Part shown: positions 1 through 10,143 of the stretch, in pieces
Layout of the letters: every line of letters begins with the position of its first letter
Position numbering within the stretch: the first letter of the stretch is position 1
From: Helianthus annuus
Taxonomy: Eukaryota > Streptophyta > Magnoliopsida > Asterales > Asteraceae
Direction: 5' to 3'
Assembly: GCF_002127325.2 (NCBI RefSeq)
Contig: NC_035436.2
Location: forward strand, 20,619,645 to 20,683,644
DNA length: 64,000 bases
Made by a program: the position numbers and the translations under genes
Notes under the pieces: model-generated
Seen by the model: the letters and a program-made list of their open reading frames with translations, nothing else
Databases searched by the model: none
What the model was told of the DNA's origin: nothing

Positions 1-1147
1 CCCGACCTGAATTTTGGTTAATCAGGTCAACCCCGACGGGTTCAGCCCGAACTCCACCCGTTTTGCTAAACGGGTTCAACCTAAAACTGACCGAACCCAA
101 TTAGACGAACCCCAAATTTGCAAATTTCGTATTACGTTCGTGTTGGGTTTTCAGGCCGTTAGATCGAACCAGTACCAATGCCGAAAAATTCTGTATTAGA
201 AAAATTCGGTACCGGTACCCGGTACCAAATGCTCGTCCCTATTCTATACTCCGTTCGGTTTTTATGGTGTAACCAACTTTTTTTATTGTTACAGTTTTTT
301 TAAAAGGTGTTGAAAGCGAGACACGTGCAGTTTGGGTTTAACGTGTGGCCTGCACCAGGAAATGCACACACAATGATAGTTGTCATGTACTATGTGCAAG
401 GTTTTAGAGTGGTGTTTCACATAGATAGGCAAGCCACATTCCACCAAATTTGAACTCGGCTGGAACAAGAGTGTAACTTGAATCTCAATACCTATTAAAT
501 GGCGTATACGTTTCAAAGGATTTTTGTGAATCTTGTTGATGCGAATGGTTGAGCGGAGTGTATGCAGATGTTTGTAGAGGATCAGATGGTGAGGATTTAG
601 CTATATGTGACAAGGTTGGTGTAAGGTAATTAGTTAATGTATGGTTATTAGAAGTTATTAGCTTTTAAAGAGACTTAATTTATATAAATAGAATTCATTA
701 GATTTGACTAGGGCACATTCTTAGCGCATATTTGACTAGCGTACCTTGTTAGATCATTTTAGGATCCTAGAACGTTTGACGTTTACCTTGTTAACGCGTT
801 TTTGAAAACAACACATAGCTTTTAGAATGTTTGATTTTGACTTAATTGATTATGATAGTCAAACTGGATTTAACTATTCATGTTTGCTGGTATACAGCAA
901 CATATAGCTTCTAGAAGGTTTGAATTTGACTTAGTTGATTATGATAGTCAAACTGGTTTTGACTTAATTCATATTTGCTGGCAACAAATAGCTTCTAAAA
1001 GGTTTGACTATTGGATTGCTACATTTTATTTTTATTTAATTTAATAAGGTCCTTAAAAGATGACAACAAAAGACTAGGTTTGCATAATTGAGTCACGATC
1101 ATCTTTTGAAAAGCAAACAATATTCAGACCAGTTTATTTATTCTGCT
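1..1147 (+). repeat. A-repeat copy 1 (left end outside the window)
   Basis: First of nine copies of a repeated, gene-bearing sequence called A-repeat here. It enters the window inside the intron part (hAT-like text rich in CGGGTT/AACCCG, then a GGTACCGG motif). It continues through the second exon of the unknown gene (about 297-625) and then an AT-rich tail with repeated 'cttctagaagg' and 'gattatgatagtcaaac' words. Exon 2 is broken here by in-frame stops, for example in 'caaatttgaactc' near 446. The copy ends at 'tttattctg' and is followed directly by NLP/AFC-derived sequence, without the B segment that follows most other copies. Function unknown; decayed copy. Confidence 0.75.
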
Positions 1148-1612
1148 AGTCCCCATGGGTCATTGTGCTTGTTAAATACGTTGCAGTCATGCATGATCTG
1201 CGCTTGATACACACTAACTTGAAGCCTGAGAACATTTTTCTTGTGTCCCCAAAATATATCAAAGTGCCTGATTACAAGGTTGGAATATTCTTTTTGCTAT
1301 TTAGAGGTGTAACAAAATGGGCTGTAGGTAATGAGTCAAACTGGGTCCATGTTAAAATGGTTATTTTCACGAGTGGGTTAACCCCGAAGCATGGTTTTGG
1401 AAGTTCATTTTTTTTGTTGATAATGTACTTTTTTATTAAAATGGTTTATGGGATTTTATGCTATCAAAAACACACTTCAGGTGAGTTTTGACTATTTCAC
1501 CCATTTGATATTCAAGCCCGGATCAGCCCTTTTTAGTTTATATCATGAATATAACAATTTTTATTTCCAATATGTTGTTTTAGGGTTCATCTAGGTCACC
1601 CAAGGATAGTTC
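1148..1612 (+). pseudogene. AFC/LAMMER-type protein kinase fragment, copy 1
   Basis: A piece of a LAMMER (AFC, CLK-like) dual-specificity kinase, a family that phosphorylates SR splicing factors. About 15 bases of an NLP exon ('gctagtccccatggg') come first, then the kinase exon reading VAVMHDLRLIH and continuing to KPEN and YIKVPDYK (about 1182-1279), a GT intron, and the start of the next exon (GSSRSPKD, about 1583-1612). The catalytic-loop Asp of the usual HTDLKPEN motif is Asn here (HTNLKPEN), so this copy could not be catalytic. The sequence stops where a copia LTR begins. The same NLP/kinase junction occurs at 6,353. Confidence 0.75.
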
Positions 1613-1792
1613 TAAAAGCAATTAAGGTTTTACTGAATGAATAATTACATTGGTGAGGATTATATTTATAGATCCAAATAATAAGAAACCCTAATACAAA
1701 ACAAGGAAAGAAGTATCTCTAGAACATATAACAATATCAATGTCTAAAGAATATACATATGCGCTAATAAGATATGTATATGCGCTAAGACA
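1613..1792 (-). repeat. Copia 3' LTR (short)
   Basis: On the minus strand a polypurine tract (ACTGAGGGGG, about 1793-1806) is followed by TGTCTTAGCGCATATAC, the expected start of a 3' LTR just after the copia pol remnant. The LTR is about 180 bp and ends where AFC kinase sequence resumes at 'gatagttc'. The outer end lacks a clean CA, so its exact limit is uncertain. No 5' LTR or target duplication is available because the other end is truncated. Confidence 0.6.
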
Positions 1793-3120
1793 CCCCCTCA
1801 GTTTGAGCGGGCGGAGGACAAACGCTCAAGCTGGACCGAAACGATTGGAATAGCTCACGAGATAATCCCTTAGTAAATATATTCGCGTACTGCATAGAGG
1901 ATGGGACATGAAGAACTTTAATGTGCCCAAGACGAACCTTCTCCATACGAAATGTATGTCAATCTCGATGTGTTTTGTCCATTGATGTTGAACTGGATTA
2001 TTGGACAAATAGACTGCTGAAACATTGTCACAAAATACAACTGATGCGCGCGTTAAAGGATTGTGAAGTTCGAACATCAAATTCTGAATCCACGTTGTTT
2101 CAGTGACTGCATTCGCAACTCCCCTATATTCAGCTTCCGCACTGGATCGGGATACAGTAGGCTGACGTTTAGCTGACCAGGATATGAGGTTGTCACCAAG
2201 GAAAACACAATAACCCGATGTGGAGCGTCTCGAATCTGGGCAGCCACCCCAATCAGCGTCAGAATAGGCGACCAAGTCAGAAGAAGCTGATCGCAGGATC
2301 CGTATGCCATAGTCAATTGTACCTTGCAGATAACGGATATTACGTTTCATAAATGCGAAGTGAGGATCGCGAGGCTCATGCATGAAAAGACACACCTGCT
2401 GAACCGCATACGACAAATCCGGACGAGTAAAAGTTAAATATTGCAATGCACCTGCCAGACTCCGATATAGTGCCGGATCCGAGAACAAAGCCCCATCAGT
2501 ATCTCTTAACTTAGACGAAAGATCAACCGGTGTTGAACACGGTTTACACGACGACATCGAAGCACGGGCAATTATGTCCTTTGCATATTGAGCCCGAGAC
2601 AAGAAAATACCATTCTTCTGCTGAGTAACCTTGATCCCCAAAAAATGATGTAACCTGCCCAAATCAGTCATGGCAAACTCCCGAGAGAGTGTGCTAATAA
2701 TGTTGTTTAAGAGACGATCATTAGAAGCTGTGAGAACTATATCATCCACAGATAACAATAAATATGCAACATTAGACGGGTTCTGTTGATAAACAAATAA
2801 GGACTAATCACAAGTGCTGCTACGAAACCCTTTAGAAGTGATAAAATTAGCAAACCGGGTGTACCAGGCCCGTGGTGCCTGTTTAAGACCATAAAGTGAT
2901 TTCTTCAAACGACAAACGTGATTAGGAAATCGTCTATCATAAAAACCCAGTGGTTGATGCATAAATACCGTCTCATGTAGTTCCCCGTGTAAAAACGCAT
3001 TCTTAACATCAAGTTGATGAATAGACCAAGCCCGAGATACTGCAAGAGACAAAACTTTGCGAATAGTGGCCGGTTTGACCACAGGGCTAAATGTCTCATC
3101 ACAATCAATACCAACCGTAG
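1793..3120 (-). pseudogene. Ty1/copia RT-RNase H remnant
   Basis: Translation on the minus strand shows the C-terminal half of copia polyprotein. The RT part reads [22 protein letters not shown] and LKQAPRAWY (3,082-2,804). It is followed by a TAG stop (2,801-2,803) and then the polymerase box and RNase H (DADWGGCPDSRRSTSGY, SSAEAEYR; 2,758 to about 1,830). The usual YVDD catalytic box reads SVDD, and the RNase H tail is frameshifted. Gag, protease, integrase and the first part of RT are missing; the break at 3,120 joins A-repeat copy 2. The style is Ale-like, which is inference. Confidence 0.85.
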
Positions 3121-4575
3121 CTATTATTACATTTGCCCCAAAGGAGGATTGCTACAATCATATATTATCAAGAAGCGTTAAAAAGGATCGGTGAAAACAT
3201 TGCTACAGTGCATTATCACATAAATGCTGGAAATTTGGATTTCGATTTAGGGGGCCATTCAAGTTTCAAAGGCCCATGCTTTTGAAGTTTTGTGAAACAC
3301 AGTGCTTCTTATGCAATGGACACCAAATACGCGGAATCATCTCAATGACAGAGAACATTTATCAACATTTATCAGATTATTTTGGGTTGATGCAACCGCA
3401 AGTTAGATTATATACAAGAAGTAAGACTTTTTTTAGGGTTGCTAAATGAGTCGTGTTAGCAGGTTTAACCCGACTCAAATTTTTGTTAATCGGGTCAACC
3501 TGCTAACCCGACGGGTTCAGCCTGAACCCAACCTGTTTTGCTAAACGGGTTCATTCTGAAACTGACCGAATCCAATTAGATGAACCTCAGACCTGCAAAT
3601 TTCGTGATACGTTCGTGTTGGGTTTTCAGGTCGTTAGAACCGAACCGGTACTAATGCCGAAAAAATTGGTACGAGAAAAATTTGGTACCGGTACAGTTTC
3701 TCAAAAGGTGTTGAAAGCGAGACAAGTGCAGTTTGGGTTTAACGTGTGGCATGCACCAGGAAATGCACATACAATGATGGTTGTCGTGTACTATGCGCAA
3801 GGTTTTAGAGTGATGTTTCACATAGATAGGCAAGCCACATTCGACCAACTTCGAATTCGACTGGAACAATAGCGTAACTTGAATCCCAATACATATCAAA
3901 TGGCGTATGCGTTTCAAAGGATGTATGTGAATCTTGTTGATGCGAATGGTTGGGCGTAGTGTATGCAGAGGTTTGTGGAGGATCAGATGGTAAGGATTGA
4001 GCTATGTGTGACAGGGTTGGTGTAAGGTAACTAGTTAATGTATGGTTATTAGAGGTTATTAGCTTTTAAAGAGACTTTATTTATTTAAATAGAATTTATT
4101 AGATTTGACCAGCGCACATTGTTAGCGCATATTTGACTAACGTACATTGTTAACGCATTTTAGGATTCTAGAACGTTTGACTTTTGCCTTGTTAACGTGT
4201 TTTGAAAACAAAACATAGCTTCTAGAACGTTTGACTTTGACTTAATTGATTATGATAGTTAAACAGGATTTGACTTGATTCATGTTTGCTGGTATACGAC
4301 AACATATAGCTTCTAGATGGTTTAAATTTGACTTAGTTGATTATGATAGTCAAACTGGTTTTGACTTGATTCATATTGTTGGCAACATATAGCTTCTAGA
4401 AGCTTTGACCATTGGATTGCTACATTTTATTTTTATTTTAATTTAATAAGGTCTTTAAAAGATAACAACAAAAGAGTAATTTTGCATAATTGAGTCACGA
4501 TCATCTTTTGAAAAGCCAACAATATTTAGACCAGTTTATTTATTCTGCATTTTTTTTTCTTCTTCTTAGCTGATC
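3121..4575 (+). repeat. A-repeat copy 2
   Basis: Starts inside exon 1 of the unknown A gene ('acatttgccccaaagg', then the text encoding IIYYQEALKRIGEN). It contains the intron with the hAT-like AACCCG-rich insert, exon 2 (about 3,700-4,026) and the AT-rich tail to 'tttattctgca'. Two disabling changes are visible: an extra G in the GGGGG run near 3,250-3,255, shared by the plus-strand copies, and a stop after RIRLEQ near 3,870 (TAG instead of a sense codon). This copy has the short intron form in which 'ggtaccggtacag' is joined directly to exon 2. Confidence 0.75.
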
Positions 4576-5085
4576 ATTTCATGGACTTCACAACCATGGC
4601 AGGACCAAGCTCTTCCGGCAGAGGGGCAACTGTAAGAAACTTTGTGGTTGATAGCTTCAGTAAACTTGAAATCTGGCTGGCGGATAACTTAGGTAAACTA
4701 GAAATTTGGCTGGCTGGAAAGAAAAATATAGTTCCACCTCTGGTTCGCCGATCCGTGCACTTGTCTCTTTCGCCTTTCAATACCGCTCTTGTGTTGTGTT
4801 CCACTGTTGTTCGAAACCTCTTCCAGGAGGGCGTCGGCGACGATGTCCCCTTTTCTTGGTTTCTGTTTTTTCCATTTCTCGCACTCGGTTGACCCGTTTT
4901 CCATCCCGATGCTCCGTATAGCTCTCGAATAGCTCCTTAAACTCTATTAGACCTGCAAAACACAATTCCAACCAAAAGTAGGTTGTTCGAAACTAAAAGT
5001 TATATAAAAACATCAACTTAAACATACTAGAACACCGGTTTTCGACCACGCATCATATCCCAACACTTGTTTTTTTGCTTGCCCT
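4576..5085 (+). repeat. B segment copy 1
   Basis: Sequence that always follows the A-repeat tail in this window: here, at 48.0 and 54.2 kb on plus, and at 43.3, 50.4 and 56.6 kb on minus. It starts near 'agctgatcatttcatgg' and carries an imperfect 36-bp direct duplication at 4,657-4,725 ('ggtaaactagaaatttggc' type words). It continues to 'cgcatcatatcccaacac'. Small overlapping ORFs exist on both strands but none has a recognisable domain, so I call it repeat and not gene. Confidence 0.65.
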
Positions 5086-5500
5086 CAAGAAAATCTGTTT
5101 TTCACATTCACGCGGGTCGGATGAAAAACACACTTCCCATTCTCGAGACATAAGTTAAGGTCTAATGTCATACCTAGTTCATGATTTTTTTTACAATTTT
5201 CGAGATTTTTTGTGGGAAAACGATTAATCGCATAAAGATGGTTACCCAAGATTAACCCGCCCTTAAAAACTGGCACATCATACACATCCCTCACAATGTT
5301 CTCTCCACTCGGTTTAAAATTGGCTAATAAATGATGCATTAGCGCTTTTGAAGTAATCACTCAAACCGATTAGAACACGTACCCGCATAGGCCAACAACT
5401 CAATCATTCTCCACCACTGAACACGACTACAAAGCACAAGTCAAAAGGTCTTTAAAGGATTGTAATGGGGCTAGGCTAAGGGTATTGAATATGATTTTTT
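5086..5500. other. Segment absent from the other B copies
   Basis: Compared with 48,530-48,620 and 54,770-54,850, this copy has about 380 extra bases after 'ctgtttttcacattc'. A minus-strand open frame of 91 codons (5,360-5,085, with VYDVPVFKGGLILGNHLY) spans it. I do not recognise it. Either an insertion here or a deletion in the ancestor of the 47-60 kb units would explain the difference. Confidence 0.4.
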
Positions 5501-6352
5501 GAAAGTGGCTAAGGTGATGAAAACTCGATTTTTATTACAAAACAACTACACTAAACACGACTAACTACAAACATCAAACTAGAAGGTAACAATTCTTCGC
5601 CTTTTATTCAACAGCTATAAACACATATTTTTTTGTTTTTCTCAACAATTTTATACTTTTTTTGTGTTTTTCTCAACAATTTTCAACAACTAAGTGGGTT
5701 GGTCAAACAAATTGTTGCTTACTTGTATTTGTATTTGTATTCTGATTATAAAGGATTTGAATAATTAAACAGATCCTGAGCCAATTTCCAGAGGTAGTTC
5801 TGGATTTTAGGGCTCACGGGGGGACTCCATTGCTTTGGAATGTGAGCTAACTTGTTTTATGATGCTGCTTGCGTTTTCTTTTACTCACTGCGTTGGTGTC
5901 ATTGTAAGATATCCTTGTCATCTTCTACAAATTTACCAAGAGTTGCAAACTGGTAGGTGTGTTAGATAATTTACCATGATTCTTACGGTTATCATTGATA
6001 AAAGGTTTTATATTACTTGTGTTTTGTTTGTCTGCAGAGGGAGGGTTTGAATATCATTCCTCCACAACGACTTTTGCTGCCTTGCGAGGTAATTATTATT
6101 AAATAAATAATGTTTCTAACCGGATAGAACAGTATGACTGACTATGTATGATTTCTCATTTAAATAATTTTCTCTCTTTAAACAGGCTACTACCGGGGAT
6201 TTCCGACTTGTCGAGAGAGAAATTGAAAAGGCATTACAAGTGGCTGTTGAATCACATGCTATAACTCTTGGTCAAGTTTGGGTCACTTTTGAGAATCTTC
6301 ATCGTAAGAAGAGACGGCGTTATTAGGCAAACTTAAATCTCATTTTGTTGCT
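5501..6352 (+). pseudogene. NIN-like (NLP) gene fragment, copy 1
   Basis: Three exons match the NLP-like gene at 28.2-30.8 kb with their splice sites: 5,773-5,952 (FPEVVLDFRAH), 6,038-6,088 (PPQRLLLPCE) and 6,186-6,352 (EIEKALQVAVESHAITLGQ). The introns between them also match. The first exon has lost 10 bases ('ggtggatctt' in the 28-kb copy) and 8 more near 5,903, so it is frameshifted. The last exon loses a base at 'agacggcgtt'. This copy lacks the two MITEs found in the introns of the 28-kb gene and so serves as an empty-site control. It runs without an intron into AFC kinase sequence at 6,353. Confidence 0.75.
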
Positions 6353-8466
6353 AGTCCCCATGGGTCGTTGTTTGTTAAATAGGTTGCAGTCATGCATGAT
6401 CTGCGCTTGATACACACCGACTTGAAGCCAGAGGAGAACATTCTTCTAGTGTCCCTAGAATATATCAAAGTGCCTGATTACAAGGTTGGAACATTCTTCA
6501 TGCTATTTAGAGCTAACAAAATGGACTGTTGGGTAATGGGTCAAAGTGGGCCCATGTTAAAATTGTTATTTTCACGAGTGGGTAGACCCCGAAGCATGGT
6601 TTTGGAAGTTCATTTTTTTGTTGATAATGTACTTTTTTATTAAAACTAGAACTACGACCCGCCGCAATGCGGCGGGGATTCTTTAGTTATAACTAAATCG
6701 ATTTATGACGCGCACGTTATGTTGAACCTGTCAAACGGGAAAAAATAAACGAAACGTAAAAACGTTAAACTAAAGACGCACGTTGCGATGTGTTAAGTCA
6801 CAAAATTTAGAACGAAGCATAAAGCGGAAAATTTGCGGAAAACAAAAGCTATAAAGGACCAAAGCTGAAAGTAAAAAAAAAAGTTGTGAGGATAGATTGC
6901 AAAAAATAAAAAGTTTTGTGTTAAAAGTAAAAAAAAAACAAATAGTTTTGGGTTAAAAGTAATTTATGAAATACTTTTGGGTGAAAAGTAAAAAAATCAT
7001 TTTTAAAAAAAAAACCCCCAAAAGCGAACGTTTTAACAACCATATGCATAACCATTTTTTGTTTGAAAAACCCCTAAAGCCAAGATTACCACACATAAGT
7101 AAAAAAAATCAAAGTGGTTCAATTGCAAAAGATGAAAACTTTTGAATTAGAAGTAAAAAATAAATTTATCAAAGGGGTTAAATCGTATAAGATAGAAACT
7201 TTTGAATTAGAAGGGAAAAATTAAATTAATCAAAAGGGTTAAATTACCAAAGATTAAAACTTTAAACTTAAATTATCAAAGATTAAAAGTTTAGGGTTAA
7301 AAAGGAAACAAAGATTAAACTTAAAACTTAAATTGTTAGAGATTAAAAGTTGAAGGTTAAAAAGGAAAATTCTATTTTTTTTTTTGAAAAACTCCCTAAG
7401 CATATGTTACAACACATATATGCATATTAAACTTGCTTCTTTATAAGAATAAAATAAAATGGTTTATGGGGTTTTATGCTATCAAGAACACACTTCAAGT
7501 GAGTTTTGACTATTTCACCCGTTTGATATTCAAGCCCCTTTTTAGTTTATATCATGAAGATGCAGATGGCTAACAGTTTTTGTTTCCAATATGTTGTTTT
7601 AGGGTTCATCTAGGTCACCCAAGGATAGTTCATACTCCAAAAGAATACCAAGATGCAATGCTGTTTTGACATTTTTATCTTTGCATTGTAAGGAGACGAA
7701 TCATTTTAAGAGGAAGTTAACGTTTAAAAATAAGGTTTTTTTTTACTGGTATGTGAAGCTTTGTTCCAAACACATGGGAATCTTGAACATCTTGCTATGA
7801 TGGAAATGGTATTTAGATTTTTACCTCGGCACATGTTGAGGAAAGGAGTGAGTATTTTCTCCGTTTATATGACAACATTTTTATGTAATTCTTAGGCAAA
7901 ACAAGTGGGTTGGATATCAATACATTTTACAAATTTAGAGATGCTTATTTTTGTAATAATCATGATTGCAAATAACATATCACTTAAAATAAACTAGTTA
8001 GAAGATTGTATGATGATTTTTGATCTATGTGGCTCATTTGACATGTTTCATTGGTAGTTTTTTTTTTTCTATTATTTTGCTCCTTTAAACATACAAATTG
8101 GCCGAGAAGTGAACTTTTCTTTTTGATTTTTTTTTCATTACTTAAGTATGACATTTAATTGCACAATGTAAAAAAAAAAGAGTCGTGATTTTACACTAGT
8201 AGAGTAATTACATGTTTTTTTTTTTACTTTTTGCAATTAAATGTCATACTCAAGTAGATGAAAAAAAATTTAAAGAAAACTTCCTTCACTTCACATGTGA
8301 AGACCATTTTGTATGTTAAGATCCATTTGTAATTGATCTTTACACTAAATAATAAAATCACAACTTGAATTGGCATCTAAAAAGCGGATCTTAATTAGCA
8401 TTTTCAACCCATTTTTTGACCTGCCTGTCTTTATCATCTGTAATGTTGTATGCAACTAGCATTCTT
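6353..8466 (+). pseudogene. AFC/LAMMER kinase fragment, copy 2 (split by a Helitron)
   Basis: Kinase-derived blocks in order: exon with MHDLRLIHTDLKPE to YIKVPDYK (about 6,378-6,501); its intron, interrupted by the Helitron at 6,646-7,459; an exon start GSSRSPKDSSYSKRIPR (about 7,602-7,655); an internal deletion; then an exon reading EALFQTHGNLEHLAMM to LPRHMLR (about 7,753-7,840). The last motif is characteristic of the AFC family C-lobe. Frames are broken between blocks. 7,860-8,466 is intron-like AT-rich sequence also found at 39.4-39.77 kb. Non-functional; derived from the locus at 34.7-39.4 kb or a relative of it. Confidence 0.75.
6646..7459 (-). mobile_element. Non-autonomous Helitron
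   Basis: Read on the minus strand, the left edge is a Helitron 3' terminus: a GC-rich hairpin (CCCGCCGCATTGCGGCGGG), a short spacer TCGTAGTT and terminal CTAG, inserted next to a T. The related sequences at 1,430-1,450 and 34,916-34,935 read straight through 'ttattaaaatggtttatgg' and so give two empty sites that place the insertion exactly between A and T, with no target duplication. The inferred 5' end (TTTTATTTTATTCTTATAAAG) lacks the canonical TC start, so that end may be altered. No ORF; the body is A-rich with repeated 'aaaagt' blocks. Confidence 0.8.
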
Positions 8467-9400
8467 AATCCCGCTTCGATTCGGTGGGTAATCGAATACA
8501 CTCCTACTTGATCCCGTATGCGTTTCTTCACGATTTGGTGGGTGATTTATTTTCTTTCTTTGACACACATTTTTCATACAATCACTAGACTCACCACCCT
8601 TCCCCTCAATTGACTCATAACTAATCACTCTAGTTTGAACATCAAAGGACAATTTACGGTTCTTTTCGGTCATGGTAATAATCCCGTCTTTACAATTAAT
8701 TTGAGCATTTGCTGTGTATAGAAACGGTCGACCTAAGATTACCCTTTGTTGTGCTGCCATTTTGGTAGAAGCATAGTCTAGAGCTAGAAAATCCACCGGG
8801 TATTCAAACTCTCCCAACTGAATCTTAACATTCCTAACCATTCCCCGTGGACGCCTCCAACTTTCATCCGCCAAGCTCACATGGTGTCTACATCTTGCAG
8901 CGGGCCAAAGTCATACATGTCATACAACTCGCCTGATAGCATGCTCATGCCCGCCCCATAGCCCAACAATGCATGAGGAATTTTTAGTTTTCCCACTCGG
9001 ATAGGCACAAGTGGTACTCCATGCTCTGTCATTTTCAACCTCGACATCTTTTCCCATACCTGCACTCACTTGACAAGAAGAAGTTAGAAATGTTTCATTA
9101 AATTCACTATTAGGAACGGTACTTACCACATTGATATTAACACTTGTAATGTTTTTGGAATTTGTCACCGCGTCACTTTGTAGTTGACCTTTTCCTTTCT
9201 TCAAGATTGCCACTTCACTTGCAAGTTGACCCATTTGAGTGGTCAAAGATTGGATAGCTTTATCACGGATTTCATCTTTTTGCATGCGAACATCGTCCAT
9301 TTAATTTCTTCGCTGCATCTCTAGTTGCATTGCTTTGAGCATCTCCGTAACTTCATTCCCACTTGATGAAACAATGATTGTCTAATCAAAAGTCTCATCA
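8467..9400 (-). pseudogene. Athila-type gypsy gag C-terminus / protease remnant
   Basis: Minus-strand frames give the end of gag (LTTQMGQLASEVAILKKGKG, 9,300 to about 9,130). Frameshifted protease text follows: VPLVPIRVGKLKIPHALL at 9,065-8,877 and LADESWRRPRGMV to ILGRPFLYTANAQINCKDG at 8,880-8,600. This is the arrangement of Athila (Ty3/gypsy) elements. The protease active-site region reads LLGYGAGMSML where the family has an Asp before the GA pair, so the catalytic Asp is lost. The left border at about 8,467 abuts kinase intron sequence; no LTR is visible on either side. Confidence 0.75.
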
Positions 9401-9441
9401 GATGGTCATTAAAAGTGAGGAGTTACATTTTTCGTCAGGGT

Positions 9442-9594
9442 CTACCGTAAGCTACGGTAGCTACCGTATCTTACGGTAGCTTTCAAGTGGCTACGATGGG
9501 TCTCTACTGCCTTATGGTGGATGAAAAATGCTGGGGGCTACCGTAATTTACGGTAGCTACCGTAATTTACAGTAGCTACCGTAAGCTACGGTAG
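9442..9594. repeat. Palindromic CTACCGTA array
   Basis: A run of alternating inverted words CTACCGTAA and TTACGGTAG with GC, TT or TC centres. It forms perfect 19-base palindromes such as CTACCGTAAGCTACGGTAG, at least five times, with a 55-bp unrelated spacer near 9,485-9,535. It can fold into several alternative hairpins. It lies just upstream (in element orientation) of the Athila remnant. Confidence 0.8.
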
Positions 9595-9600
9595 GCTTCA

Positions 9601-10143
9601 ACATGCAATTTTGTTTTCTTCGTAACTTTCTCGTTTCAACTCCGTTTTCTTCACCGTTTTCGCATACGTTCTCGTAATTTCATCCTCTATCATGTTATCT
9701 TCTTAATTCTTCAATTCTAAAATTTTATTTTTTTTCATTTATTCTCCGTCTTTCAATCTCCAATCCAGTCGTGTCTATTCGAAGCTTTATTTCCATACTT
9801 TTAAGCTCCAAATGTACCTGAAACACAAGCAACCATAGTTATCTAATTCAAGACAATTACATGATCAAATGAGGGATTAACTCGTCTTTTAACACACTTA
9901 AGGGTTGTCCCATGGACCACCCGTCAATCTCTGGTTTTACCTCTCCTAAGAGCAATTTTACTAAGTGAGAATGAGAGCAATTTTAGGGCTTTCCTAAAAT
10001 TGCTTGCATGACAAGAAAAGGATAGGAAAAAGAAAAAAAGCAATAAATTACCGTTTTAGTCCCTGTAATTAGTTTTTTGTCATTTTTGTTCTACCCACTA
10101 ACTTTGTCTAAAAAACGGGGAGTAGTGCCCCCAAGAGACAGCC
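9601..10143. other. Non-coding stretch, nothing recognised
   Basis: AT-rich sequence with no ORF of note, no terminal repeats and no similarity to other parts of the window that I could see. It separates the Athila/palindrome block from the third A-repeat. Confidence 0.5.

Noticed and set aside
4574..4971. Overlapping ORFs of 60-100 codons on both strands in the B segment
   Set aside because: Several frames are open at once because the segment is GC-richer; none is favoured and no domain is seen.
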